DNA from: Myroides sp. 1354
GTDB taxonomy: Bacteria > Bacteroidota > Bacteroidia > Flavobacteriales > Flavobacteriaceae
Reading direction: 5' to 3'
DNA: 64,000 bases
Assembly (NCBI RefSeq): GCF_030324495.1
Contig: NZ_JACAGN010000003.1
Coordinates: forward strand, 62,001-126,000
Of this stretch, positions 8,582-16,505 are shown one piece after another. Position 1 is the stretch's first letter. Each line of letters starts with the position of its first letter. The notes beneath the pieces are model-generated. The model was not told where the DNA came from. It saw only the letters and a program-made list of their open reading frames with translations, and did no database searches. The translations under genes were made by a program, and so were the position numbers.

Positions 8582-9646
8582 TTAATCAATGCTATTCTTT
8601 TTTAACGCCAATCTTACTAATTCTGAAAGCACATCAGACACAGATATCCCAGCATATTCAAAAAGCTTTGGATACATGCTGAAAGCAGTAAAACCAGGAA
8701 GTGTATTAATTTCATTAACCACAAAGCTGCCATCCTTTTTCATCAGAAAATCTACTCTTGCTAATCCTTCACAACAAACCACTTGATATGCTTTTAGGGC
8801 ATAGAACCTGATATCATCAGAAATATTTTCGGAAATTTCAGCTGGAATTCTCATCTTAACAGAGGAAGATTGAGTATACTTGACGTCATAAGAATAAAAA
8901 CCATCCGTTGTCGTAATTTCACCCAAAACTGAGGTGATAGGGTCTTCATTACCTAATAAAGCACATTCAATTTCCTTTCCATCAATAGCTTCCTCTACTA
9001 GAATTTTCTGATCAAATTGGAAGGCTAGAGTAACAGCATTTTCAAACTCTATCTTATTAAACACTTTACTTACACCCAATGAAGATCCAGAATTACAAGG
9101 TTTAACAAAAAAAGGAATACCTAATTCTTCTTTCAAATCCTCAAAAGAAAAGGCTTTTTTATCTACGTGATACAACACGTTGAAACGAGCAATGGGAATT
9201 CCATTATCCCGTAAAATTCGTTTTGTAATTTCTTTATCCATGCAGATAGAGGACCCTAACACTCCCGTTCCTATACAAATAACACCTAAGAAATCAAAAA
9301 AACCTTGCAAAGTGCCATTTTCACCAAAAGCACCATGAATAATAGGAAAAACTATAAAAAAATTTGCTAAAATTTCATTGGTTTCATTATCAACAATGAG
9401 TCCATATCCCTGATCCCCCTTTAAATATACTTTTCGAGCCTTTCGAAAATAATCCGCTGCTATCAAATCAATTGGTTCTATTTCATAATTAGGATCATAA
9501 TACCAAATACCATTTTTATCATTTCCTAGTAGAAGAACTTCAAATTGAGATTTATCCAATGAATTAAAAATATATGTAGCAGAACATAAAGATACTTCAT
9601 GTTCTGGGGAATTTCCACCGAAAGCTATTGCTATTTTTTGCTTCAT
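8582..9646 (-). CDS. ddl: D-alanine--D-alanine ligase family protein
   Basis: A 354-residue ATP-grasp ligase with complete family architecture. The N-terminal domain has FGGNSPEHEVSL (about residues 9-20), followed by HGAFGENGTLQGF, then the ATP-binding region around FFVKPCNSGSSLGVSK. The omega-loop FYSYDVKY tyrosine resembles D-Ala-D-Ala rather than VanA-type D-Ala-D-Lac ligases, and NEINTLPGFT closes the metal site. Context is not that of the cell-wall housekeeping gene. Its ATG overlaps the stop of a truncated methyltransferase (ATGA), and a duplicate of its 3' end lies 1.8 kb away. It may be an extra, horizontally acquired ligase for D-Ala-D-Ala or a related dipeptide; whether another ddl exists in the genome is unknown. 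Confidence 0.85.
   Translation of the reverse strand: MKQKIAIAFGGNSPEHEVSLCSATYIFNSLDKSQFEVLLLGNDKNGIWYYDPNYEIEPIDLIAADYFRKARKVYLKGDQGYGLIVDNETNEILANFFIVFPIIHGAFGENGTLQGFFDFLGVICIGTGVLGSSICMDKEITKRILRDNGIPIARFNVLYHVDKKAFSFEDLKEELGIPFFVKPCNSGSSLGVSKVFNKIEFENAVTLAFQFDQKILVEEAIDGKEIECALLGNEDPITSVLGEITTTDGFYSYDVKYTQSSSVKMRIPAEISENISDDIRFYALKAYQVVCCEGLARVDFLMKKDGSFVVNEINTLPGFTAFSMYPKLFEYAGISVSDVLSELVRLALKKNSID
8609..8801. repeat. 193-bp direct repeat, copy 1 (3' end of the ligase gene)
   Basis: Bases 8609-8801 match 10420-10612 without gaps, with about ten mismatches by eye (roughly 95% identity). It encodes the C-terminal 64 or so residues of the ligase. Confidence 0.9.
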
Positions 9647-9927
9647 AATATTTTTTTATTTTTTTTTACTACGTAACAAAGAACTTTATACTCCTCAAAG
9701 GATTCTCTTACATCCAAAATTTCTTTATAGACAAGATTATCAAACAAATCAACTATTTCAAACCCATTTTTCTCTATAACTTTTTTAAAACTATTGACAT
9801 CCTTACATGTCTCCCAAGAATCTTTGTTTGCAAAATTCATAGGAGTACAACCAACCACAAATCCATTTTCTGATAAAATATTAAAAAATTTCTTAAAACT
9901 AAATTCAATAGAACTGCATCTATCCAA
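9643..9927 (-). pseudogene. C-terminal fragment of a SAM-dependent methyltransferase
   Basis: A 94-codon open frame. NHLDRCSSIEFSFKKFFNILSENGFVVGCTPMNF looks like the post-motif-I half of a class I methyltransferase (the region where family members read ...LEHL...L...GG.....P). The frame can be followed upstream to about base 9960 as ICRRYCLNHLD, but no SAM-binding glycine motif or plausible ATG is present; the only start in frame is TTG 9927. So it is a remnant, although the C-terminal part is free of stops. The stop codon overlaps the ligase start as ATGA, suggesting the intact ancestor was translationally coupled to the ligase. Confidence 0.65.
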
Positions 9928-10264
9928 GTGATTTAAACAATACCTTCGACAAATACTTACTTGACCCCAAAATAGAAGATGTAGATCCTGATCCAGAATA
10001 CTTTATATTATGGCATTCCAAAAATCCTTGAACAATTCCAGATTCACTATATACATTTTGCATTATTGAAAAATCAGAAGGCATAAAAAGTACCACCAAA
10101 GTGTTAAGTTAAATTAACTTTGAAAAAAAAAGATTATTAACATCTAATATTAACATTTGAGTCTTCAAACCTTTTTTTTTAAATGGCATACTAACATTCC
10201 TATAAAACTCTTTATTTTCTTGATTTCCTAAAATCACGACTAAATCTTTATTCTTTGCACACAT
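9920..10264 (-). pseudogene. Broken N-terminal half of a second, divergent Ddl-like ATP-grasp ligase
   Basis: Reading the minus strand from ATG 10264 gives 51 codons (MCAKNKDLVVILGNQENKEF...) to a TAA at 10109-10111. The same frame then continues to a TAG at 9920-9922. The second part, ESGIVQGFLECHNIKYSGSG...LSKVLFKSLG, aligns without gaps over about 43 residues to the Ddl region GENGTLQGF...GTG...K...LRDNG of the intact ligase, but is clearly divergent from it. The segment before GENG is shorter than in a normal ligase, so there is probably an internal deletion plus a stop. The ATP-binding and C-terminal domains are missing. Family assignment of the first 51 codons is uncertain. Confidence 0.55.
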
Positions 10265-10350
10265 ACCTCATTACATTTAATTTTAACCAATTACATTATT
10301 TATATATTCACTTACGGCAAAACATATTATTGCGTAAAATTTTATAAAAT

Positions 10351-10635
10351 TCAACTTTCATAAAATAAATCGCACATTTTTACACAAAAAACAGACGCAC
10401 CCAAAACAAAATCATAAATCAATCTTATTAATTCTGAGAGCACATCAGACACAGATATCCCAGCATATTCAAAAAGCTTTGGATACATACTGAAAGCAGT
10501 AAAACCAGGAAGTGTATTAATTTCATTAACCACAAAGCTGCCATCCTTTTTCATCAGAAAATCTACTCTCGCCAATCCTTCACAACAAAATGCTTGGTAT
10601 ACTTTTAGGGCAGATACTCGAAGTTCTAAAAACAC
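10351..10635 (-). pseudogene. C-terminal fragment of a D-alanine--D-alanine ligase gene (duplicate)
   Basis: A 94-codon open frame whose central 65 codons are nearly identical to the C-terminus of the intact ligase (ARVDFLMKKDG, NEINTLPGFT). Upstream it begins abruptly with unrelated codons (MFLELRVS). Downstream it runs out of the homology at base 10420 into unrelated low-G+C sequence. It has no ATP-binding core and cannot be active. Lying 5' of the other fragments on the minus strand, it is best read as the tail of a former upstream ligase gene or an aborted duplication. Confidence 0.8.
10420..10612. repeat. 193-bp direct repeat, copy 2
   Basis: Gap-free match to 8609-8801 at a constant offset of 1811 bases. 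Differences cluster near the 10590-10612 end. Confidence 0.9.
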
Positions 10636-10670
10636 CAGCCCCCTACATGTTTACGTCTATTACACCCCCT

Positions 10671-11057
10671 TTAAAAACTAACATTAGCCTCTAAATTAGG
10701 GCCTTGAGCGATTGCATTTCGATAAAGAACTCCATCCTTTAGTACTTCAATAGTCATTTTGGCTGAGCTATCATTTCCTTGAGCGGCTTGTCCTTTAACT
10801 GAAACTCGCACAGGTAAATCTCCTGAAAAGGATCGATTCCAGTGATTATCTTGATAATCGACAATCGTTTCTTCATTATCCCCTTCCTTTACCACTATAC
10901 TTGTTACTCGGGCATTGGTCAACTGCACAACTACCTCATACTGCAGATTTTGCTCTATCTGCATTTTGCATTCCTTACTTTTCTGTTGACTATAGGCAAC
11001 TACACCCACAGTAACGGCCAAAGCACCTAACAGTGCCAACTTCATTTTTTTCAACAT
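10671..11057 (-). CDS. Small secreted protein, MmpS-like, paralogue of the 11306-11674 gene
   Basis: A 128-residue protein with an N-terminal hydrophobic export signal (LALLGALAVTVGVVAYSQ). The mature part shares a clear pattern with the neighbouring 122-residue lipoprotein: VVVKEG or VVVEEG, then ETI-D, W--SFSG, VSV-G, EVLKDG or EVVKDG, and a final A-G-N---A--S. This layout (polar strand, W-S-F turn, strands ending in a K/DG hairpin) resembles the MmpS accessory-protein fold. That is a structural guess, not a family hit. No lipobox is evident here, unlike the neighbour. Function unknown. Confidence 0.65.
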   Translation of the reverse strand: MLKKMKLALLGALAVTVGVVAYSQQKSKECKMQIEQNLQYEVVVQLTNARVTSIVVKEGDNEETIVDYQDNHWNRSFSGDLPVRVSVKGQAAQGNDSSAKMTIEVLKDGVLYRNAIAQGPNLEANVSF

Positions 11058-11221
11058 AATTTTGCTTTTTTAATTTCATTTTCAAACCTTACCCTCGCAA
11101 GATTTTTCTAAATACTTCCACATCAAAAAAAAAACCAATTTGCCTTTATACACGAAATATATCAGCAATCAAAGGTCACTATTTGAATAGTAAAATTTTT
11201 AGTTCACCTTTATATGAATCC

Positions 11222-11252
11222 AAAAAAAAAGAGCTCAGCTTGGCTGAACTCT
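11222..11252 (-). terminator. Intrinsic terminator after the small lipoprotein gene
   Basis: Stem AGAGCTCAGC/GCTGAACTCT with a TTG loop; on the minus strand it is followed by nine T residues. It lies about 54 bases past the stop of the 11306-11674 gene. Confidence 0.75.
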
Positions 11253-11305
11253 TTACTTCTTACTTTTTTTAGCGTTTGCTATTTTTTTTCAAAAACAGTC
11301 TTTGC

Positions 11306-11674
11306 TTACATTGAAATACTCGCTACTAAAATGTTTCCATCTGCTTTAGATGTCTTAACTACTTTTCCGTCTTTTACAACTTCTAAAGTCAATACACCTG
11401 TTTTATCCGCACTGTCAATTGTACCTCCTGTAACAGAAACAGCTACAACTTTTTTTCCAGAGAATGATTTAGACCATTCTTTTTTGCCTAAATCAGCAAT
11501 TGTTTCTGTTGCTCCTTCTTCTACAACTACAATTGTATTCAACACAGCATTCTCTGATGTTTTAGCTACAATTTCATATCCATCTCCACTTGTTGAGTTA
11601 TCATCACTACTACAAGAATAAAGTCCCATTGAAACCATTGCACATACAAGTGCAACCTTTACCTTTTTCATCAT
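11306..11674 (-). CDS. Small lipoprotein, MmpS-like
   Basis: A 122-residue protein with a lipoprotein signal peptide ending GLYSC (C21), followed by a polar tether SSDDNSTSGDG. The mature domain has YEIVAKTSENAVLNTIVVV, then KKEWSKSFSG and EVVKDGKVV. It shares this with the downstream gene at 10671, so the two are tandem paralogues. The D residues after C21 may favour surface or inner-membrane retention depending on local rules. The fold resembles MmpS-type beta sandwiches by eye only. It has its own terminator, so the pair need not be one operon. Confidence 0.65.
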   Translation of the reverse strand: MMKKVKVALVCAMVSMGLYSCSSDDNSTSGDGYEIVAKTSENAVLNTIVVVEEGATETIADLGKKEWSKSFSGKKVVAVSVTGGTIDSADKTGVLTLEVVKDGKVVKTSKADGNILVASISM

Positions 11675-12012
11675 ACTTTTTAGTTTTTTTTATCGTTTAC
11701 AACTACAAATAAAATACAGATTCTCAATTTGTACAACATTTTTTAACGAATCGGCAAAACTTCATCATCTTGCGTATTTTTTCCCCAACAAAGCCCCTAA
11801 ATTATTCGCAAATTGTAACAAAACTAAATCTTCCATCGGGGTTATCTTTTGAGTCATGATCACTTTCTATCCGTCGCATTTATCCATTAGCATGACAGTA
11901 GTAGGGATGAAGTGCCGTTAAAAAAAACAAAACAGAAAGTTAGATAAGGGAGGTACGAATATTTTTTCATACTTTTGCTCCTATTGAATAATTTTACGGA
12001 AAATAAGAACTT
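11675..12012. other. Intergenic region, divergent promoters
   Basis: 338 bases between divergent genes. It holds the pdhB -7 element (11970-11977) and presumably the lipoprotein promoter. I see no short gene or long repeat in it. Confidence 0.5.
11970..11977 (+). promoter_or_regulatory. -7 element for pdhB
   Basis: TACTTTTG fits the Bacteroidota TAnnTTTG consensus, 35 bases before the ATG. No good -33 TTG at 19-20 bases upstream. Confidence 0.45.
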
Positions 12013-12990
12013 ATGAGAACGATTCAATTTAGAGAGGCCGTATGTGAAGCTATGAGTGAAGAAATGCGTCACGATGAAACCATATATTTAATTGGAGAAG
12101 AAGTAGCGGAATACAATGGTGCTTATAAAGCTTCAAAAGGTATGTTGGACGAATTCGGTCCTAAACGCGTAATTGACGCTCCTATTGCAGAACTTGGTTT
12201 TGCGGGGATTGCTGTTGGTTCTGCCATGAATGGAAACCGTCCAATTGTTGAATTTATGACATTCAACTTCTCTTTAGTAGGAATCGACCAAATCATAAAT
12301 AACGCAGCGAAGATGCGTCAAATGTCAGGTGGTCAATTCAACATTCCAATTGTATTTCGCGGACCAACTGCTTCAGCTGGACAATTAGGAGCAACTCACT
12401 CTCAAGCATTTGAAAATTGGTATGCAAACGTACCAGGATTAAAGGTAGTAGTACCTTCTACTCCATATGATGCAAAAGGATTATTAAAATCAGCAATTCG
12501 CGATAACGACCCTGTGATTTTCATGGAGTCTGAGCAAATGTATGGAGATAAAGGAGAAGTACCTGAAGGAGAATACACGATTCCATTAGGCGTAGCAGAC
12601 ATCAAAAAAGCAGGAAAAGATGTAACAATTGTTTCTTTTGGTAAAATCATCAAAGAAGCATTGAAAGCAGCTGATGAATTAGAAAAAGAGGGAATTTCTT
12701 GTGAAGTAATTGACTTGAGAACTGTACGTCCATTAGATCAAGAAGCTATTTTAACTTCTGTAAAGAAAACGAATCGCCTAGTTATCTTAGAAGAAGCATG
12801 GCCCTTTGGAAGTATTTCTTCAGAAATCACTTATTTAGTTCAAGAACAAGCATTTGATCACTTAGATGCGCCAATCCAAAGAATCACAACAGCAGATACA
12901 CCTGCACCGTATTCACCTGTTTTATTAGAACAATGGTTGCCAAATGCAAATGATGTAATCAAAGCAGTGAAAAAAGTACTATACAGATAA
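12013..12990 (+). CDS. pdhB: Pyruvate dehydrogenase E1 component, beta subunit
   Basis: A 325-residue transketolase-like protein. With the alpha subunit it decarboxylates pyruvate using thiamine diphosphate and feeds acetyl units to E2. Diagnostic pieces are FREAVCEAMSEEM at the start, LIGEEVAEYNGAYKASKG, IDAPIAELGFAGIAVGSAM (TPP-side glutamate region), FMTFNFSLVGIDQI and the C-terminal GKIIKEAL/VIDLRTVRPLD block. The alpha subunit and E2 are not in this window; in flavobacteria they often lie elsewhere. Branched-chain ketoacid dehydrogenase beta is the nearest alternative, but AEYNGAYKASKG favours PDH. Confidence 0.9.
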   Translation: MRTIQFREAVCEAMSEEMRHDETIYLIGEEVAEYNGAYKASKGMLDEFGPKRVIDAPIAELGFAGIAVGSAMNGNRPIVEFMTFNFSLVGIDQIINNAAKMRQMSGGQFNIPIVFRGPTASAGQLGATHSQAFENWYANVPGLKVVVPSTPYDAKGLLKSAIRDNDPVIFMESEQMYGDKGEVPEGEYTIPLGVADIKKAGKDVTIVSFGKIIKEALKAADELEKEGISCEVIDLRTVRPLDQEAILTSVKKTNRLVILEEAWPFGSISSEITYLVQEQAFDHLDAPIQRITTADTPAPYSPVLLEQWLPNANDVIKAVKKVLYR

Positions 12991-13014
12991 ACTTTTTTAA
13001 GTAAAAAAATATTG

Positions 13015-13022
13015 TATATTTG
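13015..13022 (+). promoter_or_regulatory. -7 element for the DUF5686 gene
   Basis: TATATTTG, 57 bases before the chosen ATG at 13080. A short TTG-initiated extension from 13020 would overlap this element, which argues for the later start. Confidence 0.5.
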
Positions 13023-13079
13023 AATTACTCCATCTTATTTTTAATAGGATGGAGTTTTTTGTTTACTCCCATATTGACT

Positions 13080-15572
13080 ATGAAAAAAAAGATATTATTT
13101 TACCTCGTTTTCCTTTTATTAGCTAGCACTCAAGGTATTGCCCAAACAAAAGTAAGTGGTAAAATTAAAGATACGAATCAAGTAGACGTATCTTATGCCA
13201 GCGTATATTTCAAGAATTCTACCCAAGGAGTGATTGCCAATGAGCTTGGGAAGTTCTATTTGGAAACTGAAAATAACTACGATACTTTGGTCGTGTCTTT
13301 TGTGGGGTACAAAACGACCTACATCCCTTTAAAAAGCCGTACTAACCTCGATCTAAACATCACATTAGAAGAGGATAATATGCTTGAAGAAGTGCGTATT
13401 TACACCGGTAAAACATCTAAAAAGAATAACCCTGCAATTGATATTTTGAGAAAAATATGGGAGCGCAAACGCAAAAATGGGTTGTATATGTTTAGTCAGT
13501 ATGAATTTGACAAATACGAGAAGATTGAATTCGATTTAAATACGATTGACAGTGCCTATCGCAAGAAAAAACTCTTCAAAGGCATGGAATTCATCTTTGA
13601 CCAAGTAGATACCAATCGCATTACTGGAAAGACCTATCTCCCTATTTTCATCAACGAAAATATAGGTCAAGTCTATGGAGATAATATCGACAACAAAAAA
13701 ATAGAAAAAACACTGGGAAATAAAAACTCCGGTTTTGACACCAACCAGCATATTATTGAGTTTGTTAAGGATTTGTATGCAGAATATAACATTTACAATA
13801 ATTACATCAAAATCTTCGACAAAGATTTTGTCAGTCCGTTATCGCGAACAGGAATTAATGTATACAACTATGTGTTAGCAGATAGCGCGTTTATTGACAA
13901 CAAATGGTGTTACAATATCGTGTACTATCCAAGACGAAAAGGAGAATTGACATTCAAAGGAGATTTTTGGGTCAACGATTCCACTTTTGCCATCAAAAAA
14001 ATCAACATGGAAGCCAGTAGAGATGCGAACATCAACTGGGTAAAAGAAATTTATATTGAACAAGAGTTTGACGTATTGAATGACTCTGTATTCCTATTGA
14101 CGCGAGATCACTTTATGTCCGATTTCGCCCTTTCGAAAAAAGATGATTCTAAAGGTATTTACGGCAAGCGAACAACGGTCTACCAAAATCACCAATTTAA
14201 CATCAAACACCCAGACGATTTCTACAAAAAGAACGTCAACGAATATGACGAATCCATTTATTCTCGCTCAGATGAATTTTGGCAAACCTATCGCTTTGAA
14301 CCATTGAGCAAAGATGAATTCGGAATTTACAAAATGCTAGACACCTTAAAAACCGTACCTAAATTCAGATTTTTATTTGACCTTACCTCAACCATTGCAA
14401 GCAATTACTACAATATACCGAAGTACAAATTCGACTATGGTCCTATTTTCTCAACCTTTGGGTATAACGATATCGAAGGTTTGCGTATGCGAGCAGGTGG
14501 ACGTACTTACTTTGGTCCAAATGACAAATGGCGTTTAGAAGGCTACGGAGCTTATGGATTCAAAGACAATAAGTTCAAATACGGAATCAGCGGAAAAGTG
14601 TTGCTCCACAGCCCTTCGCGTTTTATTCTTTTTGGAGGAAACCGTCGAGATGTAGAGCAAATTGGAGTTAGCCTTACCGAAACCAACGATGTATTAGGTC
14701 GTAGTTTTGCCTCTAGTTCCCTATTTGCCAGTGGAGATAACTCCAAATTAACAGATATCAACCTTTCCACTATAGGTTTGGAGATTGAACCTGTGAAAAA
14801 CTTGCGCTTACTGACAACCTTTAGTTATCGCACGTTAAAACCAGCTTCTGATCTCTTTAATCTCGATTATTATGTTGATAAAGAACACACCATCATCTCT
14901 AATGAGACTAAACAATCCGAAGTGGAAATGGCCATCGATTATACGCCAGGTAAAAGAACCATTGGCTACGGTGTAGATCGCAAGGAAATTGACCAAAAAT
15001 ACCTCAAACTATACTTGAGATATAGTCATGGATTTAAAGGTGCTTTTGACAGTAATTTCCAATACGACAAATTGCAACTCTATGCGAGAAAGCCAATTCT
15101 TTTAGGAGGATTTGGTACCTTTACCACAACTTTTGAAGCTGGTAAAACCTTTGGTGAAGTTCCGTTGGGATTATTAAGTGTTGTTCCAGGAAACCAATCG
15201 TGGTTTAACATTGAGAATACATTTGCCAACTTGAATTACTATGAATTTGTAACCAATGAATATGCTTCCATTCACTTAGAACACAATTTCGGAGGTCGCT
15301 TACTCTCTAGAATCCCGTGGTTTAGAGATTTAAATTTAAGAGAAATCGTAGGTATAAGAGGGATTTACGGAAAAATTTCCCAAGAAAATATTGACCTCAA
15401 CGCTTCTCAATTAGTCTATAAAGCACCTGAAGATTTTTACTATGAATATTATGTTGGCGTTGGCAATATTTTTAAAATCTTTAGACTTGACTTAAGCTGG
15501 AGAGGAAATTATTTAGACATGCCTGATGCGAGAAGGTTCGCAATTCGAGGCTCCTTCGGAATTTATTTCTAA
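13080..15572 (+). CDS. DUF5686 and carboxypeptidase-regulatory-like domain outer-membrane protein
   Basis: 830 residues from ATG 13080. A signal peptide (KKILFYLVFLLLASTQGIAQ) is followed by a CarboxypepD_reg-like beta-sandwich (about residues 23-110: TKVSGKIKDTNQ, SYASVYF, VVSFVGYKT). Then comes a long DUF5686 region with many alternating beta-strands, ending in a barrel-like C-terminus (LDLSWRGNYLDMPDARRFAIRGSFGIYF, terminal aromatic). This is a large Bacteroidota outer-membrane family of unknown function; the layout resembles TonB-receptor-like proteins without the plug. It sits alone between pdhB and ppa with its own -7 element. Confidence 0.82.
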   Translation: MKKKILFYLVFLLLASTQGIAQTKVSGKIKDTNQVDVSYASVYFKNSTQGVIANELGKFYLETENNYDTLVVSFVGYKTTYIPLKSRTNLDLNITLEEDNMLEEVRIYTGKTSKKNNPAIDILRKIWERKRKNGLYMFSQYEFDKYEKIEFDLNTIDSAYRKKKLFKGMEFIFDQVDTNRITGKTYLPIFINENIGQVYGDNIDNKKIEKTLGNKNSGFDTNQHIIEFVKDLYAEYNIYNNYIKIFDKDFVSPLSRTGINVYNYVLADSAFIDNKWCYNIVYYPRRKGELTFKGDFWVNDSTFAIKKINMEASRDANINWVKEIYIEQEFDVLNDSVFLLTRDHFMSDFALSKKDDSKGIYGKRTTVYQNHQFNIKHPDDFYKKNVNEYDESIYSRSDEFWQTYRFEPLSKDEFGIYKMLDTLKTVPKFRFLFDLTSTIASNYYNIPKYKFDYGPIFSTFGYNDIEGLRMRAGGRTYFGPNDKWRLEGYGAYGFKDNKFKYGISGKVLLHSPSRFILFGGNRRDVEQIGVSLTETNDVLGRSFASSSLFASGDNSKLTDINLSTIGLEIEPVKNLRLLTTFSYRTLKPASDLFNLDYYVDKEHTIISNETKQSEVEMAIDYTPGKRTIGYGVDRKEIDQKYLKLYLRYSHGFKGAFDSNFQYDKLQLYARKPILLGGFGTFTTTFEAGKTFGEVPLGLLSVVPGNQSWFNIENTFANLNYYEFVTNEYASIHLEHNFGGRLLSRIPWFRDLNLREIVGIRGIYGKISQENIDLNASQLVYKAPEDFYYEYYVGVGNIFKIFRLDLSWRGNYLDMPDARRFAIRGSFGIYF

Positions 15573-15587
15573 TATTATAGATAAAAC

Positions 15588-15618
15588 TTGGTAAAACGCA
15601 CGAATTGAAGTATTTTTG
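15588..15618 (+). promoter_or_regulatory. Promoter of ppa
   Basis: -33 TTG at 15588-15590, 20-base spacer, -7 TATTTTTG at 15611-15618: a full match to the Bacteroidota consensus. The ATG is 34 bases downstream. Confidence 0.7.
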
Positions 15619-15652
15619 CACCCATTATTAAGTTTTTTGACTATAAAAATAA

Positions 15653-16186
15653 ATGAATATGAGTACATTCGAAACTTTTGATGCTTTCGTTGAAATTCCA
15701 GCAGGCAGTAGAAATAAATACGAATATGATTTTGATTTAAAACGATTGAGATTTGATCGTTTACTTTATTCAAACATGAGATATCCAGCAGACTATGGTT
15801 TTATTCCTGAAACTTTAGCCTTAGACGGAGATCCATTAGACGTACTAGTATTATTTACAGAACCATCTCTTCCAGGAATGGTTGTTGAAGTAAAACCTAT
15901 TGGTATTTTCTATATGGCTGACGATAAAGGACAAGATGAGAAAATTCTTTGTGTTCCTGTATCTGATCCATTGATGAACAAACTAAATGACATCAATGAT
16001 GTGAATGAGCACTTCAAAAAAGAAGTAGAGCATTTCTTCCAAGTATACAAAGACTTAGAAAACAAAAAAGTAACTACGAATGGTTTTGGAGACAAAGCTG
16101 CTGCTGTTAAAATGATTCAAGAATGCAAAGCGCGTTTTGACAATTTAGAAAACAAAGCAGAAGGTTTATTCAGCATCCGTTACTAA
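15653..16186 (+). CDS. ppa: Inorganic pyrophosphatase (family I)
   Basis: A 177-residue soluble enzyme hydrolysing pyrophosphate to phosphate and so pulling biosynthetic reactions forward. The metal-binding core YPADYGFIPETLALDGDPLDVLVL is complete, with the conserved Asp series. EIPAGSRNKYEYD near the start and the later KEVEHFFQVYKDLE also match. A second in-frame ATG at 15659 (MSTFETF) is equally plausible as the true start, changing only two residues. It has its own promoter and is followed by a terminator, so it is probably monocistronic. Confidence 0.94.
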   Translation: MNMSTFETFDAFVEIPAGSRNKYEYDFDLKRLRFDRLLYSNMRYPADYGFIPETLALDGDPLDVLVLFTEPSLPGMVVEVKPIGIFYMADDKGQDEKILCVPVSDPLMNKLNDINDVNEHFKKEVEHFFQVYKDLENKKVTTNGFGDKAAAVKMIQECKARFDNLENKAEGLFSIRY

Positions 16187-16505
16187 GCGAAAATAAGATT
16201 ACACGATACAAAAGCTACTTCATCAGTGAGGTAGCTTTTTTTTTATCTTTTCCCTTTCAAATACAACTACCAAATATTCTGACCTTCATCCATGTCAAAT
16301 AAAGCTTAATTCTTCTTCGAGAGCAACATCCTAATTACTAATACCTACTAGACTACACCTTCCCCTTTATGCAAGCTATTTTTTCTAAAAAAAGCACACT
16401 AAATCATAAACTATACAAAACAAAAATACCTATTACATATAATATTGATATAAAAATAGTGTTTTTACTAAAAAATCATTATTTTCAACTCAAATTATTT
16501 TCAAA
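16187..16505. other. Intergenic region before the symporter
   Basis: 319 bases. After the ppa terminator (16210-16244) the rest is A+T-rich with no supported gene. No convincing promoter pair was found for the downstream symporter. Confidence 0.5.
16210..16244 (+). terminator. Intrinsic terminator after ppa
   Basis: Stem AAAAGCTACTTCA paired with TGAGGTAGCTTTT (one wobble), then a run of T. Confidence 0.8.

Noticed and set aside
8582..9646. VanA-type glycopeptide resistance ligase
   Set aside because: The omega-loop carries the tyrosine of D-Ala-D-Ala ligases, and no vanH, vanX or vanRS genes are adjacent.
13020..13079. TTG start for the DUF5686 protein
   Set aside because: It overlaps the -7 element and precedes a good signal peptide that starts at 13080.
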